Shown here piece by piece: positions 10,511 to 23,527 of a stretch of 64,000 nt of DNA. This DNA comes from Sternotherus odoratus (lineage: Eukaryota; Chordata; Testudines; Kinosternidae), in NCBI GenBank assembly GCA_032164245.1, contig JAVMKO010000003.1, forward strand, positions 35,773,390 through 35,837,389, read 5' to 3'. The translations under genes and the position numbers were made by a program. Position 1 is the stretch's first letter. Every line of letters begins with the position of its first letter. Under the pieces are notes generated by a model that saw only the letters and a program-made list of their open reading frames with translations, was not told where the DNA came from and made no database searches.

Positions 10511-10790
10511 GTACAAATGAGAAAGTAAGCCATTTTTCAGTAATAGTGCACTGTGATACTTTTGTATTTTATGTCTGATTTTGTAGGAAAGTCATTTTTT
10601 AGTGAGGTGAAACTTGGGGCATGCAAGGCAAATCTGATGCCTGCAAGGTTACAGTAGTCTGGGAAGGGCGAGAGCCACCGCACTAAAGAGCTTACAGCGG
10701 CACAGCTGCATCAGCGCCACTGTAAGCTCTAGTGTAGCCATAACCTAAGTCAGAGCTGAGAAGAGGAAAGCTAAAACAGATATTTAGGGC

Positions 10791-11069
10791 CAGGGGTGGA
10801 TTAATTGCTCCTGGAGCCCTAAGCACAGCCAAGCAATGGGCTCCCCTTTCAACTCTCACCCCCATTCACAACCCAGCTTTTACTCACAAAGTGTAATCAA
10901 CGCAACATTGGGGGATTTTGGGGGGCCCAGGACATTAATTGAGACTTTTTTAAATTTAAGGCCGTGCAAACTTGTAATTTTGTAACCATTTTTTGTTGTT
11001 GCTTGGGGCCCCTTTTCTCTTGGGGCCCTAAGTACATGATTGTATTGCTTATAGGTTAATCCACCATTG
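10791..11069. repeat. hAT MITE with 8-bp target duplication
   Basis: The terminal inverted repeats are CAGGGGTGGATTAATTG on the left and GGTTAATCCACCATTG on the right. The perfect 8-bp duplication TTTAGGGC lies at 10783-10790 and 11070-11077. The length is 279 bp with no coding capacity. Confidence 0.88.
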
Positions 11070-11077
11070 TTTAGGGC

Positions 11078-12540
11078 TCAGTTCTCATTTGCACTAAGGC
11101 CCTTTTACAGTGCTTTACCCTTAAAGCATGTGCAAATGTACATCGGTCTATCACAGGTCCTTAATGTAAATGAGAATCAGACTGTGAAACTATATTTCAG
11201 TGAAATAAAAAACAAACAAGAGAGATACACACAGGAAGGAAGTATATATTTTTAGAGAGAACAAAAGATAACAGGTGAAATAAGAGAAGCAAAATACTTA
11301 GCAAACTTTTTTACCAACAAGTAAGAAGTAGGGAGAAAGATCTCTGATGAAATGAGAGAAATTAGAAAAGTCCCATTGGATTAACCAGTCTACCTCTCTG
11401 TAAATGCAGGATCTATATATTAGGCACTAGTATTAGCAGGGATGTTTGGTGAGAGGAGTGTGCCCCTCTGCTTTGCACTGGAAGGTAACAGAGCTTTGGA
11501 AAATAATGGCATTCTGTGCTACGCTTACCCACCCTATGTGCATGTCCAAGAACCTGCTGTGATGATCCACTAGGGCCTACATCACTCTGGAATCCTGGGC
11601 TGGTTGTGGGAGGAAATGGGCGCGGGGGAGGAGTAGACATACAGATAGAATTGATAGGTACAGCATTTTGGGAAGCCCAATTGTTTATACTCCTCTGTGA
11701 TATCTGGCCACATGCTTCTGCAACAAGTGGTGCATTGACATGAAAGCCTCTGTGAAATCTGGAAATCACAAAACCACACTGGTGCACAACTGACTGATAA
11801 GAGTTATCTAAACTGGTTACCCTATTGGAGATCTTATCCTTTTATTCTGACTTTGCAATTTTGGAGTTAATCCAGCACCGAGATAAAGAAAGGTTGAGAA
11901 CAACTGTGGTTGTGGTCAGGACACGCAAGCAGTGCTCCATCAGCTGAACATCATCCTCAATAAATGCATGGATGCAAATATTGCAGCAGGGAAGGTAACA
12001 TAGTCCTTTGCCATGAACTGCTGCCCTTTCCCTGGTTCTCTGTAGATACCTACAGTATATCTGCACTACCTTGGTTTTCTAAAGTTCAGTAGAACCCTGG
12101 GCAAGAGCAGAGCATGCACCCTGCCCTCCCATTAGAGAAAAGGAAACTGGCAGCACTACCCAGGGAATTATGGGAGTTTTTATTGTGATTATTGTACACC
12201 AGACACCCAAAGGGTAGTTATTGTGCACTGAACCCAAACACCCAGCCAGGAGTCTGCCAAGTAGACCACAACTTGGAGAAATCACTGCAGATGTTTCTGC
12301 AGCTAGATCTTCGGTGTGGGAGGGGGCAGTGTCCCAATAACCTCAGAGAAACATGGCTAAGTGAAGGGTATTTTAGGAGGGCTGGCAGGAGAGGGAAAGA
12401 TTGCAGGTATCCCAGGTACAGAGGCTTACACAATTCAAAGTGAGTAACAGCGGTTCCTATTTGGCCAGAGACAACCCATGCGTGCAGATACTGGGGCGCA
12501 GAGTGAGGCCAGCTGTCTTCAGCAGTGTCACTGAGCATGC
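11078..12540. other. Intergenic stretch, nothing identified
   Basis: The sequence is of mixed composition with overlapping short ORFs on both strands (up to 124 codons at 11413-11787). None has a recognisable domain. I see no named repeat. Confidence 0.45.
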
Positions 12541-12659
12541 TCAGTCTGTGTGAGCATCCTCAGTCCAAGCCAAGAAACAAATTGGGGTGTGACCCCTCAT
12601 GTGTCGTCTCTGTGTTTGGGTTCCTGGGACCAACCGATTTAGAGTCACCGCTCCTCAGG

Positions 12660-12860
12660 CCTCATGCCTGCAGTGTCCTCTCCTGTTCAGTCTCTCTTTT
12701 CCAGCACATAGTCACTGTCCACAGTTCCAGGGCTTACCTCCAGCTCCTTTTCCCAAACAGCCTGGCCACTTCCTGGTTCAGGGTCTTTCCCTTTACTGGG
12801 CCAGGGAAAGAGAAGTGCAATGGGGGTGTTAGTTGTCCTCAGCTTTGCAAATCAATCACA
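12660..12860 (+). repeat. Diverged direct repeat, copy 1
   Basis: It shares an ordered series of motifs with 13580-13815: TGTCCACAGTTCC, CTCCAGCTC, CACTTCCTGG(T/C)TCAGG, TCTTTCCC and a final 'atcaatcaca'. The copies are in the same orientation, about 930 bp apart. They could be old LTRs of one element or an old tandem duplication. Confidence 0.5.
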
Positions 12861-13317
12861 CTGAAAAAGAACGCATCCTGTCATCTAGTGCTAGTCCATC
12901 TAGGGTGCTCTGCATTCTCTGTGTGGCCTTGGGTTTCATCTTCGTTCTGGGTCCATTATCAGTACATCTCCACTCTGTGGGGTAGTTCTGTTGGTGGGGG
13001 TGACCTCCAGCAGTTCTGTCGCTTTGCCTGACTCTGATACCTTCCTAATCCTGTCTTCCCAGAAATGAGACCTCCCCCATGTTTAATTTCTCATGTCAAG
13101 CCAAGCTTATCTTCCACTGCCTTTCCCCCCTTTCCTTCATAATAATTTCTCTCATATTGTTATCTTTCTATCTACGCATTCGTTTTAAATTTTATTATCC
13201 AGCAACATACTCACAAGACCACAGTAGTTGTAATCACTTGAGCCACCATAAATACTAGATTCAAATTATGAACTAGGGGGGGGGAGGGGAGGGGGGCAAA
13301 CTGTTTGGCCGGAGGGC

Positions 13318-13400
13318 CTGTCAGGATTGCCTCCCCACTCTGAACTCTAGGGTACAGATGTGGGAACCTGCATTACCCAATTATCTTGGCACAAACATTC
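13318..13400 (-). repeat. LTR end fragment, minus orientation
   Basis: TGTCAGGATTGCCTCCCCAC followed by TCTGAACTCTAGGGTACAGA is the reverse complement of the LTR 3' end seen at 63940-63975 (CTAGAGTTCAGAGTGGGGAA). Only the terminal part is recognisable; the continuing sequence does not obviously match. Confidence 0.55.
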
Positions 13401-13579
13401 CATTTTCAGCCTGCTGATCTAGTTATCTCGCTCGTTCTGTCTGCCAAGAAATTACATCAAGCCCAGGCCTACACATGCTAAAGGACATGCCAAAAATTGC
13501 TGACAGATTCTCCTTTTTCGGGCCAGGTTTGGTTAGTGTCTCTCATTGGAGCTCCTCTGCACTGGCTCAGCCACCGCTG

Positions 13580-13815
13580 CTTCCCCATATGTCCCACACA
13601 GATTTGCACCCAGCTGCATCATCCGGCAATCACGGCTTGTTCCATAGACAGGTCTGTCCACAGTTCCTGGGCTTCTCTCCAGCTCTCTGCTGCCAATTTT
13701 CCAAAGAAAGCTCAGCCACTTCCTGGCTCAGGATCTTTCCCCTGACCAGGGGGAGTACAGGGGTAAGGGGGTTTAATAGCATGGTAGTCCCCTGCTTTAC
13801 AGATCCATCACAATT
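13580..13815 (+). repeat. Diverged direct repeat, copy 2
   Basis: This is the second member of the pair with 12660-12860. It keeps TCTGTCCACAGTTCCTGGGC and CCACTTCCTGGCTCAGGATC. Confidence 0.5.
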
Positions 13816-14300
13816 TATTTAATTCTTTTGGGTTCTCATACAACCTTAGGAAGTCTCCCACAAGCCATTACTTCAAATATCTGTGCCTGAAACTGGGAGT
13901 GAATGAATGAATGAAGGGAAAGGAGGCAAAACTACAAGTAAAAGAGTATAGCTAGGGTGGGTACACTGCACAGTTGTTATTTACATCAGCAGTGCTATCT
14001 CACCAGTGGAAGTACCAGTGGTTCCGTTCTGTAGGGTAGATGTCTGTCTGTCACAAACCCAGTTGAAGAATGATAGCATAGGCAGGGCCTTTAGACAGCT
14101 GAGGACTGCAGCTAGACTTTAACGCACTGTAACAACGTTACAATATGCTAATTCTCCAGTCTCCAAACAGTCCTCCAGAAAAAAACAATGAGGTCAGGGC
14201 CTGATATTTCTAATATACAAACAATATGAAAAAACAAACAAGCAAAACAGAACCCCATTAAATCTATTTCTATACAGCCGCGAGGAACAATAAAAAGCAC

Positions 14301-15020
14301 TGTGGCGGGGTGACCACCCGCCCCCTACCAGAAGGGGCTTGGAAAAGCCCCAAAAGGGGTTTGAAATAGCCCGGAAGGGGGTTAAGGCTGGGAGCCAGCA
14401 GGCTTTGCCTGATTGGGCATTAGGCCCAGCTGGGCGGCCGTGCCCCAAACACAGGCCTGTATAAAGGCTGGGAGGCAGGGGCCTAGAAGAAGCAGTCTCC
14501 TCTGTATTCAGAGGGAGACAGGCCTGACTGCAGGAGCTGAAGCCAGGTACCTGGGTTAGGGCAGAGCTGGGGCAGGGCAGAGGGAGCTGGGCAGGCTCTA
14601 GCCAAGAGCCCCAGGCCTCCAGGCCTGACACAGGCCTGACCCAGGAGTACCAAGGCTGCAGGGGGCAGCCCAGGGCTGGAGATAGCGACAGCAGGCCAAC
14701 CCTCCTTGCCTGTGATGAGAAGCCATGATACTGCAGTCCGCCCCAGTGAGTGGGGGCAAGTGGTGACTAACAGTGGCACACTCTGAGGCGAGGTGGGAAT
14801 AGGGGGTGGAGGGTTCCCCCGGGGAGGGGAGACCCTCACACCAAAGGGGTACTGCAGGGGTGCAGCACCCACAGCTGTAGGGCACCAGGGTCCAGGAGGG
14901 ACACGGGGCCAGCAAAGGAGCGGGGCATCAACCTGCGGAGGGCGCTCTGGACGCTGAAGGAGCTGATTCCCCAGACGACCAGCGGGAGGCGCCGCGGGGG
15001 TGAGTGGTGGCCCCGTTACA
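14301..15020 (+). mobile_element. Solo LTR with 5-bp target duplication
   Basis: This 720-bp LTR starts TGTGGCGGGGTGACCACC and ends GTGGCCCCGTTACA, with imperfect inverted ends. The perfect 5-bp duplication AGCAC is at 14296-14300 and 15021-15025. It contains a TATA-like CTGTATAAAGGCTGG near 14458. A 270-codon minus ORF (14483-15295) spans it but has no retroviral or host domain. A truncated relative is at 38654-38870. Confidence 0.88.
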
Positions 15021-15025
15021 AGCAC

Positions 15026-18000
15026 GAACAACGTTGATGTTTGCAGTACACCTTTCAAATGGGAAGAGAGAGAGAGAACCAATATTAGATAGTGAAAGCT
15101 TGATGACTTGTGAAAGGGAAACCACACCCACATACACAAGAGAGAGGGGAAAAAAGCAGAATTAGAAGAAATACACAGGAAAACAAGACCTGTAGAGTAA
15201 CCAGAAGGCAGACTTCTGAAGGACAGTAGAAGGGAAGATGTTATGTGCCCTACAGAAATGCAATACAAAGAAATTACATAATGTTTCAAATCCATGGGAG
15301 GTAAAAAGGAAAAACTGCACAGAAAAGGGGATGAAATTTGAAATGACTATCTGAACCACTGGGAACCTATTAGAGACACAGACCCCATATAGCGTACATT
15401 TGTTATTACTTTTTGTGGCATAACAGTGGTATATACAGGATAATACATCCACTTATTTTCAAATAGGAACAGAAATTCTAAGCTATAGTTACTTGGATAC
15501 ATACACCTATTGCCAGTGTTTAGAGCTGCAACCAACTGAGGAGAAAAGATCTCACAAGCTACCTCTGTTTCTGACCCCCCTTCTCTAAGGAAGCTAAGTG
15601 AAAATCTAGCAAAAAACCAGTCTGCCATATTATCTGGGACCAACAGGGCTACAGCAACACTACATGCAACACAGCCTGTCAGTTGCTAGTGACCTTGATC
15701 ACTCTCAGTCATGCTTCAGGCCAGGACATGGTATAGCGAAATGGTGTTGCTTTGGGGGATGACCTCCTTGTATCCATAGAAAAGGAAGTACATCCATACT
15801 TCTCCTGCTGGTTCTTTCCATAGCATTGAATACTGTTATTCTCCTGCAGCTCCTGTTCTACCTTCCAGAAGCTGGAGGTCTAAACACAGACACTTTGCAA
15901 TGGCTCAGGTCTTTCTTCTCAGACCAAGCTTGGAGGATCATTATGGGATCATAAAAAAACCTTTGACAACCATGACATCCAAGGTGGAAAGAAGTGTGGG
16001 CTAATGCCTGGAGCAGGGAATGAGGAATCAGAGCTTCCTGTCTTTGTCAATGATTCGCTCTTGGACCTTGATTAAGATAGAGTTTAAATGATCATATTAT
16101 CTAAACAATCTCATATTTCTAATTCAAAACCCTTCCTTCCCTCACAGGGAAGATGTCAGAATTAATGTTCAGAAAGCACGTGGACATCCTTAGATGAATA
16201 GTATCTGATATATAAAATATATTGTGTGTGTTCCTAAAACTAATGTTGTGACACTTTATAACACTATAAGGGATACGCTATGTGTTTTGCAGGCTGCAAT
16301 TGCAGAAGCCAAACGTAAGATCTGGTTACAAGTTTGTATGAGTCCATAGTGCAGCTACTTTTCTGAAACCAAATAAGCTACTATTTATATACATTCTCTT
16401 GCTCAATTTCTTATTCTCTCTTTAAGATCTGATGACTTGCTCCCAGTGTTCTTTCTAGGAAAATAGCACAGCTGAACAATTCTTACTTAAACATCTTGAG
16501 CTACTCACTTGTCTTAAGTAACAGATAATGCCTGAAACGAATAATCCAAGAGAGATGGTATAAAACACGTTTGGGTCTGATTCTTATTTACACGAATATC
16601 CTTTATAGGGGGAATGCATTACATTAGTGTGCATACTACCAGTGCATGCAAACAGGTGCCATTAAAGAGACAACATCATAATTTTGTTGTTGCAGTGATT
16701 GAAAATTACCACTTTTTTTGTATCCCTTGCAGACAGAGCAATTAATACAAGTTCTAGGGATACCCATGATGCACCCCAGTTTCTGAATTTGCAGTGGACA
16801 TTGTGAAAATAAAGCTTTTCAGGATTCCTGCTAAAAGAAATTTTTGCTCATATATGGCATTTTGCATATATATTACATTTTGTACACTTTGCATGGGGAA
16901 AAGGAGCTCTTCCAAAATATTTCTATTCCATCCAAATTAATTTCTATTCCCCATTCCCTAAGGAGTGGGCAGTGGGTTGGTGTGCTCCACTTCTACTTAA
17001 TGGGAAAGTTAAGCACCCCCCCCCCCAATCAACAAACAAGTTTTTCTTAAACTAAGCTACAAAGTTTCTGATCATGCTGCAGTTGCCTAAATGAACCCTG
17101 AACATAGCTGTAAGGTACATAATGTTGCTAGTGAATGAATAAACTGATAATAAGAGGAGAAGATAATCTGTTCCAATTACATACACCTCCCTCTGAAGAA
17201 ATCAAGCTGTGTTTCCGATGCAAGCAAAAGCAAATTGATGAAGTGACTGGCTGTCCTTAGCCTCTCATTCCATCCAGTCAAAGGCAATGCAAAGCCACTC
17301 AGCCAGGGCTGGATGTCTCTGGGAGGAAGTATGAGATCTCCTAGGGATGGATGACACTACCTCTATTGGGAGGTTTCTGTCCCTCTTTATTCCCTCCTGC
17401 TGCTGTCACCTTTTCCAGCTTCTTCGACCGTTTTCAGCTGTGGCGCTTTGGCTATGATGGGTCACTCTGGGCAAGAGGATAACCGGGCCGTTTGCACATT
17501 CTTTACTGCCAGCACTGGTTTCACTGAGACGTTCAAAGCTGTGGTCGCACTCATACCGCTTGTGTGAAAAGAGAAACTAAAGACAGCAGAGACTGGCACC
17601 TGCCAATGGCCATCCCCCAGGAAGCTGATCATATGGAACAAACCTACCAGATGATCCCTGCCCAGGGCTCATGCCCAGGCACCATGGGTCCTTGAGGAAG
17701 GTTCCTAGTTGCTTTAGCTGGGTAAATCCTCCTGGTGGTGGTCAGCTTTTTTAATGCTTTACTTTGGAGGTCTTACTAGATTCAGTCATGAAGAGCAACA
17801 CATCACTCCCAGAACTGATGCAGAAAATGTTACTTCCTCCCCTCTCTTTCTCCTGGGGATCCAGTCTCACTACTTTGCCACAGTTTGCCATCCATGCAGC
17901 TGATGATTGTGCTTGGGATTTCCCCAAATGGTGCTGTTGATCATCTGGCAGTGTGGGAAACCCCAGGAAAGTCAGCTGAACCAGTGTGGCTGGAAGAACA

Positions 18001-19020
18001 GAAAGCTGGTTTTTGACTTTCACTGTACAGCTGGCGTTCCAGTCAGAGAGAACAGCTGCTGCCATCCCTCCAAGGGACAGGCAGTGACACAAGACACCCT
18101 CTAAGCGTGAGAACTGCTATTTGTCATTTTCAGCCACAAAGGCTAAATGCAGCTTTTCAGGCCTTTTATGGAGAGCCGGGCAGAACCTTGACCAAAGGAA
18201 CTTGTCGTACCCAGAGTCAAACACTGTCCTCCCATGCAGCCCAATCCTGACCCTCCCAGGCTTTGCCCATGTTCTAGTGCTGTCAGGCTTGACCATCCTC
18301 CACAGCTGTGCAATGTCACTTGGGTTTGGAGAGGGAGACGTACCTTTGAGGATAGTTCCACAACCCCGGAGCTTTAAAATCCACCCTGTCCTGTGGAGAG
18401 TTTCCTGCCCTGGAGGTAGAATTCAACGGAATAACACTGAGTTCTTAGGTAAAAGACACTCCCTCCCTTCCTGCACGTATTGTTGTTATTGTCCAGGAAA
18501 GTGAAAACTGAGCCATAGTAAGTGAATGAATTCTATGGGGTGAAGATTGGCTTCAGTAGATGTGGATAATGCTGTATGTATGGGCCTCCCCACACCACGC
18601 CTGCAAAGAAAGTGACAGTGCGTTAATGTTGAGTAAAATATATGTAAAAGTATGTGCCAATCTCAGGCAGTCTTTGGGGTCCTGAATGGCACCAGTGCGC
18701 ATCTTGGTGCCCCAGCGTGTGGGCACTGCTGAACGATATGTTCTGACAGTCATAAATACAGAACAGTACAATTGATAAAATCAATCAAACATTGTAAAAT
18801 GTATTCAAGTTTCAGAATGTAAACTTCACCTTTCCACGTCAGCCCTGGGGTTCTTCCAGTCAGGTATCTATCTAGTCTTATAGCAGTAGCAAATACCTGA
18901 TGTTTCAGAGGAAAGCAAAGGTCCCCTATAATGCAGTGACCCAAATGTGCAGCACGGATGCTATCATGGTAAATAAACATGTGTTATGCCCCAATAAAGA
19001 GTTTTTCATTAGAGATTCTC
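15026..19020. other. Intergenic stretch, nothing firmly identified
   Basis: About 4 kb of ordinary AT-leaning sequence holds no recognisable coding exon, RNA gene or named repeat. Several 65-127 codon ORFs (for example 18121-18504 and 17751-18092) overlap on opposite strands and lack domains. Old diverged repeats may be present below my recognition. Confidence 0.45.
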
Positions 19021-19034
19021 AGAGCACTTTACGG

Positions 19035-19190
19035 AATAGTAATGATCATGAGCCCCTTTTACAGCTGGGAAACTGGCACAGAGAGAATAAAGAGCCTGCT
19101 CAAGGTCACAGAAGAGCAAGAAACAGAGCCCAGGTCTTCTGACTTCTTGGCCCCCATCCCCACCGATAGACCACACTACTTAAAGTATAG
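19035..19190 (-). repeat. MIR-like SINE, minus orientation
   Basis: The plus strand reads CCCCTTTTACAGCTGGGAAA, then GGCACAGAGAGAATAAAG, CTCAAGGTCACAGAAGAG, AGAGCCCAGGTCTTCTGACT and 'agaccacacta'. This is the reverse complement of the conserved MIR core and tRNA-like head. Confidence 0.8.
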
Positions 19191-19764
19191 CACAGTCTCA
19201 GGGAATGGATTCCTTTCCCCCTTCTTGAGATCAGCTTGTCCTTTTTTCTACAGTTAAAATTGCTACCAAAAATATATAGATATAAAAATGTGCATAATAC
19301 ATCAAGGGAGGAACAGTACAATCATGTGCAACTTGCTCCCCGTGCTCAGCTATTTTGTTACATGTATTTACTCTTCTAGCTTTCCCACGGATCACTTGTT
19401 TATGCTTTTTGGAGATAAAATAAAAAATAACTGTTTACATTAGCTTTTGGTTTGGGATCCAGAGGAAACGTCACAGGCTATCAACTGGTGATGTGGCCAA
19501 ATCAAATACATTGTCAAAAACTAGACTCGAGCCCTTGGGGACTGAAAAATCTGCAGCAGAGCTCACACGGCTGTATAGTTATGGAGAGTTCCTGTCACCT
19601 CAAATCTCTTAGGAGATTGAAAATAATTGGAGGGACTTTCAAATACACCTAGGTGACTTTAAGAGCCCATCTTCCATTGATTTCCAGGAGTCTCTTTGGT
19701 GATTCTGAAAATCCCTTTCATGTTTCACAAACATTGGAGTTTTTCTAATTACATTATTTACTGT

Positions 19765-20578
19765 GTGTTAAATATAGAATGATAGAACCAGGGGGTTAGA
19801 AGGGACTGCAGCAGTCATCTAGTCTAACCCCCTACCAAGATGCAGGATTTGTTGTGGCTAAGCCATCCAAGCAAGATGGCTATCCAGCCCCCTTTTGAAA
19901 ACCTCCAGTGAAGAAATGTCCACACCTTCCCAAGATGGTCTGTTTCATTGTTCCTACAGTTGGGAAGTTTTTCTTGAAATTTAATCTAAATCTGCTACAT
20001 GGTAGTTTAAGCCCATTGCCTCTTGTTTTCTTTTGCCACAGAGGGCAGGACAACTTTTCTCCATCTTTTTTATGGCAGTCTTTCAGGTATCTGAAGTCCA
20101 CTATCACATCCCCCTTTAATCTTCTCTTTTCCAAAATAAACATACCCAGTCCATTCAGCCTTTGCTTGGATGGCTTGAAATTCCATCCCTTTGATTATCT
20201 TTGTTGCTCACCTCTGGATCCTCTCCAGTTTCTCTACATCCTTTCTATACATTGGTGTCAAAAATTAAACACAGTGTTCCAGCTAAGGCCTAATCAGCGT
20301 CAAGTAGAGCAGTATCATCACCTCCCATGACTTGCATGGATGCCTCCATTAATGCAACCTAAAATTGGATATTTTTTTTGCAGCAGTCACATTGCCGACT
20401 CATGTTGAGGTTGTGATCCTCCACAACTCCCAGATCCTTCTCAGCAGTGCCGCTACAAGCCAGTTTTCCCCGTTCTGTATTTGTGCATTTGGTTTTTCTT
20501 CCCTAAGTATAAAGTATTTGTCTTTACTCCAGTTCTCCCATTTTATCAAGCTCCCTCTGAATTTTAGCTCTATCCTCC
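19765..20578 (-). mobile_element. CR1 LINE 3' part, minus orientation
   Basis: The left edge (TAGAATGATAGAACCAGG) is the reverse complement of a CR1 3' tail. Moving right, the sequence passes through the 3' UTR and the end of ORF2; the reverse complement near 20575 reads as QEDRAKIQRELDKMGE-like codons, typical of the CR1 reverse transcriptase. The element continues at 21915 after an LTR insertion. Many frame breaks show that it is dead. Confidence 0.8.
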
Positions 20579-21914
20579 TGTAAGAGTGTCAGGATGAGTG
20601 ACATCCGGTGGTGAATTGCAGGAATTGCAGGGACTTTTGGAAAATAACACCGTATCTGCTTAGACACACCCACCACACCTAGCCTGCAGTCTAATAGCCC
20701 AAATGGTCACTGTGGCTACTGTGGGACCCCCAGTTTCTGTAGTATTGGGGCCAGAATGATAAAGTGTTGATTAACCTGTTTATGTGAATGAGGGATTGGG
20801 ACATGTATTTGGCCTTTGGCATGCTGGAGGGACTCGCCATCAGCGGGGCAGCGCTCACTAGACAAGGGACAGGGGTTCCAAAACCCACTGAATTGAGAGA
20901 GGCTGTAGACAGGCTTCTATACTTTGTGGTGAGGGCCTTGTCTGAGGGCCTCACTGGCCTATTGCACCTGGCCTCTCTCCCCTGTGGAATGTTAGAGCTG
21001 ACTTTTGCTTCCATTAGGAGTCTAACTTCAGCCCACTGAGCTGAAGTCATTTTGGGTCTGGTGGTGCCTCTGCACTAAGGCCCCTCTATGAGCTGAAATC
21101 ACTAAGCCCTGTAGAGGGGCTGAAATTGTATTGCTGAGCAGTGGATGGAGTAGAGCCAGTCGGGTCACCACTAGTCGAGTAGCTGGTGATGAGCCGCAGC
21201 AGACCGAGCGGGAGCAGTTTGGGTGACTGCTAGTGGAGTGGATGGTGATGTGGAGCAGCAGCCGCCACCTGTGGATGGAGCGGAGCCATTTGGGTCACCG
21301 CTAGTGGAGTGGCTGATGGCCTACAGCAGCTGACAGAGCAGAGCGGCTGGAGAAAGTGGAGCAGTTCCTGGGCACCTGATGGAACGGCCCATGGTGAGGA
21401 CTGCAGCACGACTGGAGAGGTGGGGCAGTCGGCCTCTGACCACGTAAGGTGCCCCATAACCTAACCCCCCTTTCCACCCCGGTGGGGAGGTACAACTCTG
21501 CTAATGAACTTTTGAACTCTGCTGGAGCTGTTGGACTTTTGGGACCTTGGGTGACTTTGGGGCTTGTGGGACTCAAGAACCCAAGGGAAAGGACACAGCC
21601 CATTTGCATGTGTGTGTGTGTGTGGGGGGGGATTCTGGTTCATGGTTTGGTTAGTGACTTATGTTTGTGGTGTTTACCCAATAATATGCCACAGTGTTTC
21701 TCTCTGTCATTAAAAGGGTTTTGGTACACTCAGACTCTGTGCTTGTGAGAGGGGATGTATTGCCTCTTAGAGGCGCCCAGAAGGGTGGTATATGATTGTC
21801 CCAGGTCACTGGGTGGGGGCTAGAGCCGGTTTTGTATTGTGTCCTTAGAATGGAACCCCTGGATACTGAACCCGGCCCTTGTTGCTGCCAACTCTGATGG
21901 GCAGAAGGGTTACA
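20579..21914. mobile_element. LTR-like insertion splitting a CR1
   Basis: This 1.34-kb block begins TGTAAGAGTGTCAGGATGAG and ends GGGCAGAAGGGTTACA, so it has TG...CA ends. CR1 sequence is continuous when it is removed: 'cctcctg' on the left joins 'ctctgaagtattgg' on the right. The target duplication is degraded (CCTCC against CTCTG). A TG run followed by G lies at 21609-21630. I see no gag or pol, so it is a solo LTR or a non-autonomous element. Confidence 0.65.
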
Positions 21915-23175
21915 CTCTGAAGTATTGGCAACCACACCAGCTTTGTGTCATCTACAAACTTGATCGGCAATGCTCTGTATAGCTACATCCAGATCATTAA
22001 TAAAGATGTTAAACAACAGCAGATTCAGAACACATCCCTGTGGACTTGAGACTTCCCTCCAATCTGAAATCATTCCATTAATAGTTATTCTTTGTTTACA
22101 GTTGTTTAACCAGTTTATGTATCCACATAAAGGTAGTTCTGTTGAGCCTTCATTTTTCTAGCTTACTTATCCGAATGTCATGTGGGATTGTGTCAAAAGC
22201 CTTCTTGAAGTCCAGGTACGTTATGTTCACTGCCCACCAAGTCTGTTACCCTGTCAAAGAAGGAAACCAAGCTGGTTTGGCATGATTTGTTCTCATTAAA
22301 TCCATGCTGGCTGCTAGTGATTACCTCCTTTCACTCCCCCAGGTATTTGCAAATTGAATGTTTTATACATTGCTCCAATAGCTTCCAAGGAATCGAAGTC
22401 AGACTGATTGGTCTATAGTTCCCTGACTCTTCCTTTTCTCATTTTTGAAGATAACGTTAGCCCTTCTCCAGTCTTCCATGAGTTTGTAAATATTATTGCC
22501 AGTGCCTGAGATTTTTTTCAGCTAATTCCTTCAGTACACTGCAGTGAATAGCATCTGGCCCCACTGATCTGAATTCATTCAAATTGGTCAAATGATCTTT
22601 GACATGTTTTTCCCTTCCCCTTTATTATCTACAGTAACTTTGCTAACCATCCACGTGTTACTTTCTGTGAGAAGTCTGAAGCAACGTAGGTATTGATCTG
22701 CTCTGCCTTCCTAACATCTTCCATTACCGGCTCACCTTCTCCATGAGGAGCAGACCCACACCGGCCTTGGACTTTCTTTTTTGTCTGACATATTTGAGGA
22801 ACCCCTTCCTGTTGTCTCTAGCATTTCTTGCCAGCTGTAACTCATTCCTTGTCTTGGCTTTCCTGATTTTGTCTCTACCTGCTCACACTAGTTCCATGTA
22901 TACTTCCTTGGTGACCTGCCCCTCCTTCCATTCCCTGTCTGTATCACTTCTGGTTTTTAGATAGCTAAAAAGCTCCTCATACAGCCACATTGACCTCCCA
23001 TGGCTCTTCTTATCTTTCCTCTGCATCAGAATAGCTTGGTTTTGAGCCTCTAGTATTACAGCTTTTAGGAAATGCCAGCCCCTTTTGACTCCTTTTTCTT
23101 CCTAATTGGTCTTTCCATGGGACCGTGCCTACTATAGCTCAAAAGTGTACAGTATCCCATATTTCAGCTAACTTT
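21915..23175 (-). mobile_element. CR1 LINE reverse-transcriptase part, minus orientation
   Basis: The reverse complement near 21920-21965 encodes KFVDDTKL-like codons, the (F/V)ADD catalytic site of CR1 reverse transcriptase. It is preceded at about 21970-22040 by a decayed 'GSVLGPVLFNIFINDLD' region. The sequence to about 23175 matches the usual upstream part of turtle CR1 copies. Stops and frameshifts abound. The right boundary is approximate. Confidence 0.75.
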
Positions 23176-23406
23176 AATCCTGCCTAGAACACTGGGCAAT
23201 TTCAGCACGGGCAAGCTGCCCGAGTAGTCTGCTCTGTTGTGGTTTTACTGCTCCAGAATCTGAGCTACCTAGGTGAAAGCTAGCTGAGGAATATCTCCTT
23301 GAGCTGCAATCACACCCTGTGATTAGCCCTAGGGTGTCATCTAAGAATGACCCTAGCACAGGGTGTTTCTCAGTCTCGTTATTTTCTGTAACACAAGCTT
23401 TCTAAT

Positions 23407-23519
23407 TAGGGTGACCAGATGTCCCGATTTTATAGGGACAGTCCTGATTTTTGGGTCTTTTTCTTATACTCCTATTACTCCCTGTCCCGATTTTTCACAT
23501 TTGCTGTCTGGTCACCCTA
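23407..23519. repeat. hAT palindromic MITE with 8-bp target duplication
   Basis: The inverted ends are TAGGGTGACCAGATGTCCCG and CTGTCTGGTCACCCTA, with a perfect 8-bp duplication TTTCTAAT at 23399-23406 and 23520-23527. The length is 113 bp. It is related to 1210-1334. Confidence 0.9.
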
Positions 23520-23527
23520 TTTCTAAT

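Noticed and set aside
14483..15295. 270-codon minus-strand ORF
   Set aside because: It crosses the LTR boundary and target duplication and has no retroviral or host domain.
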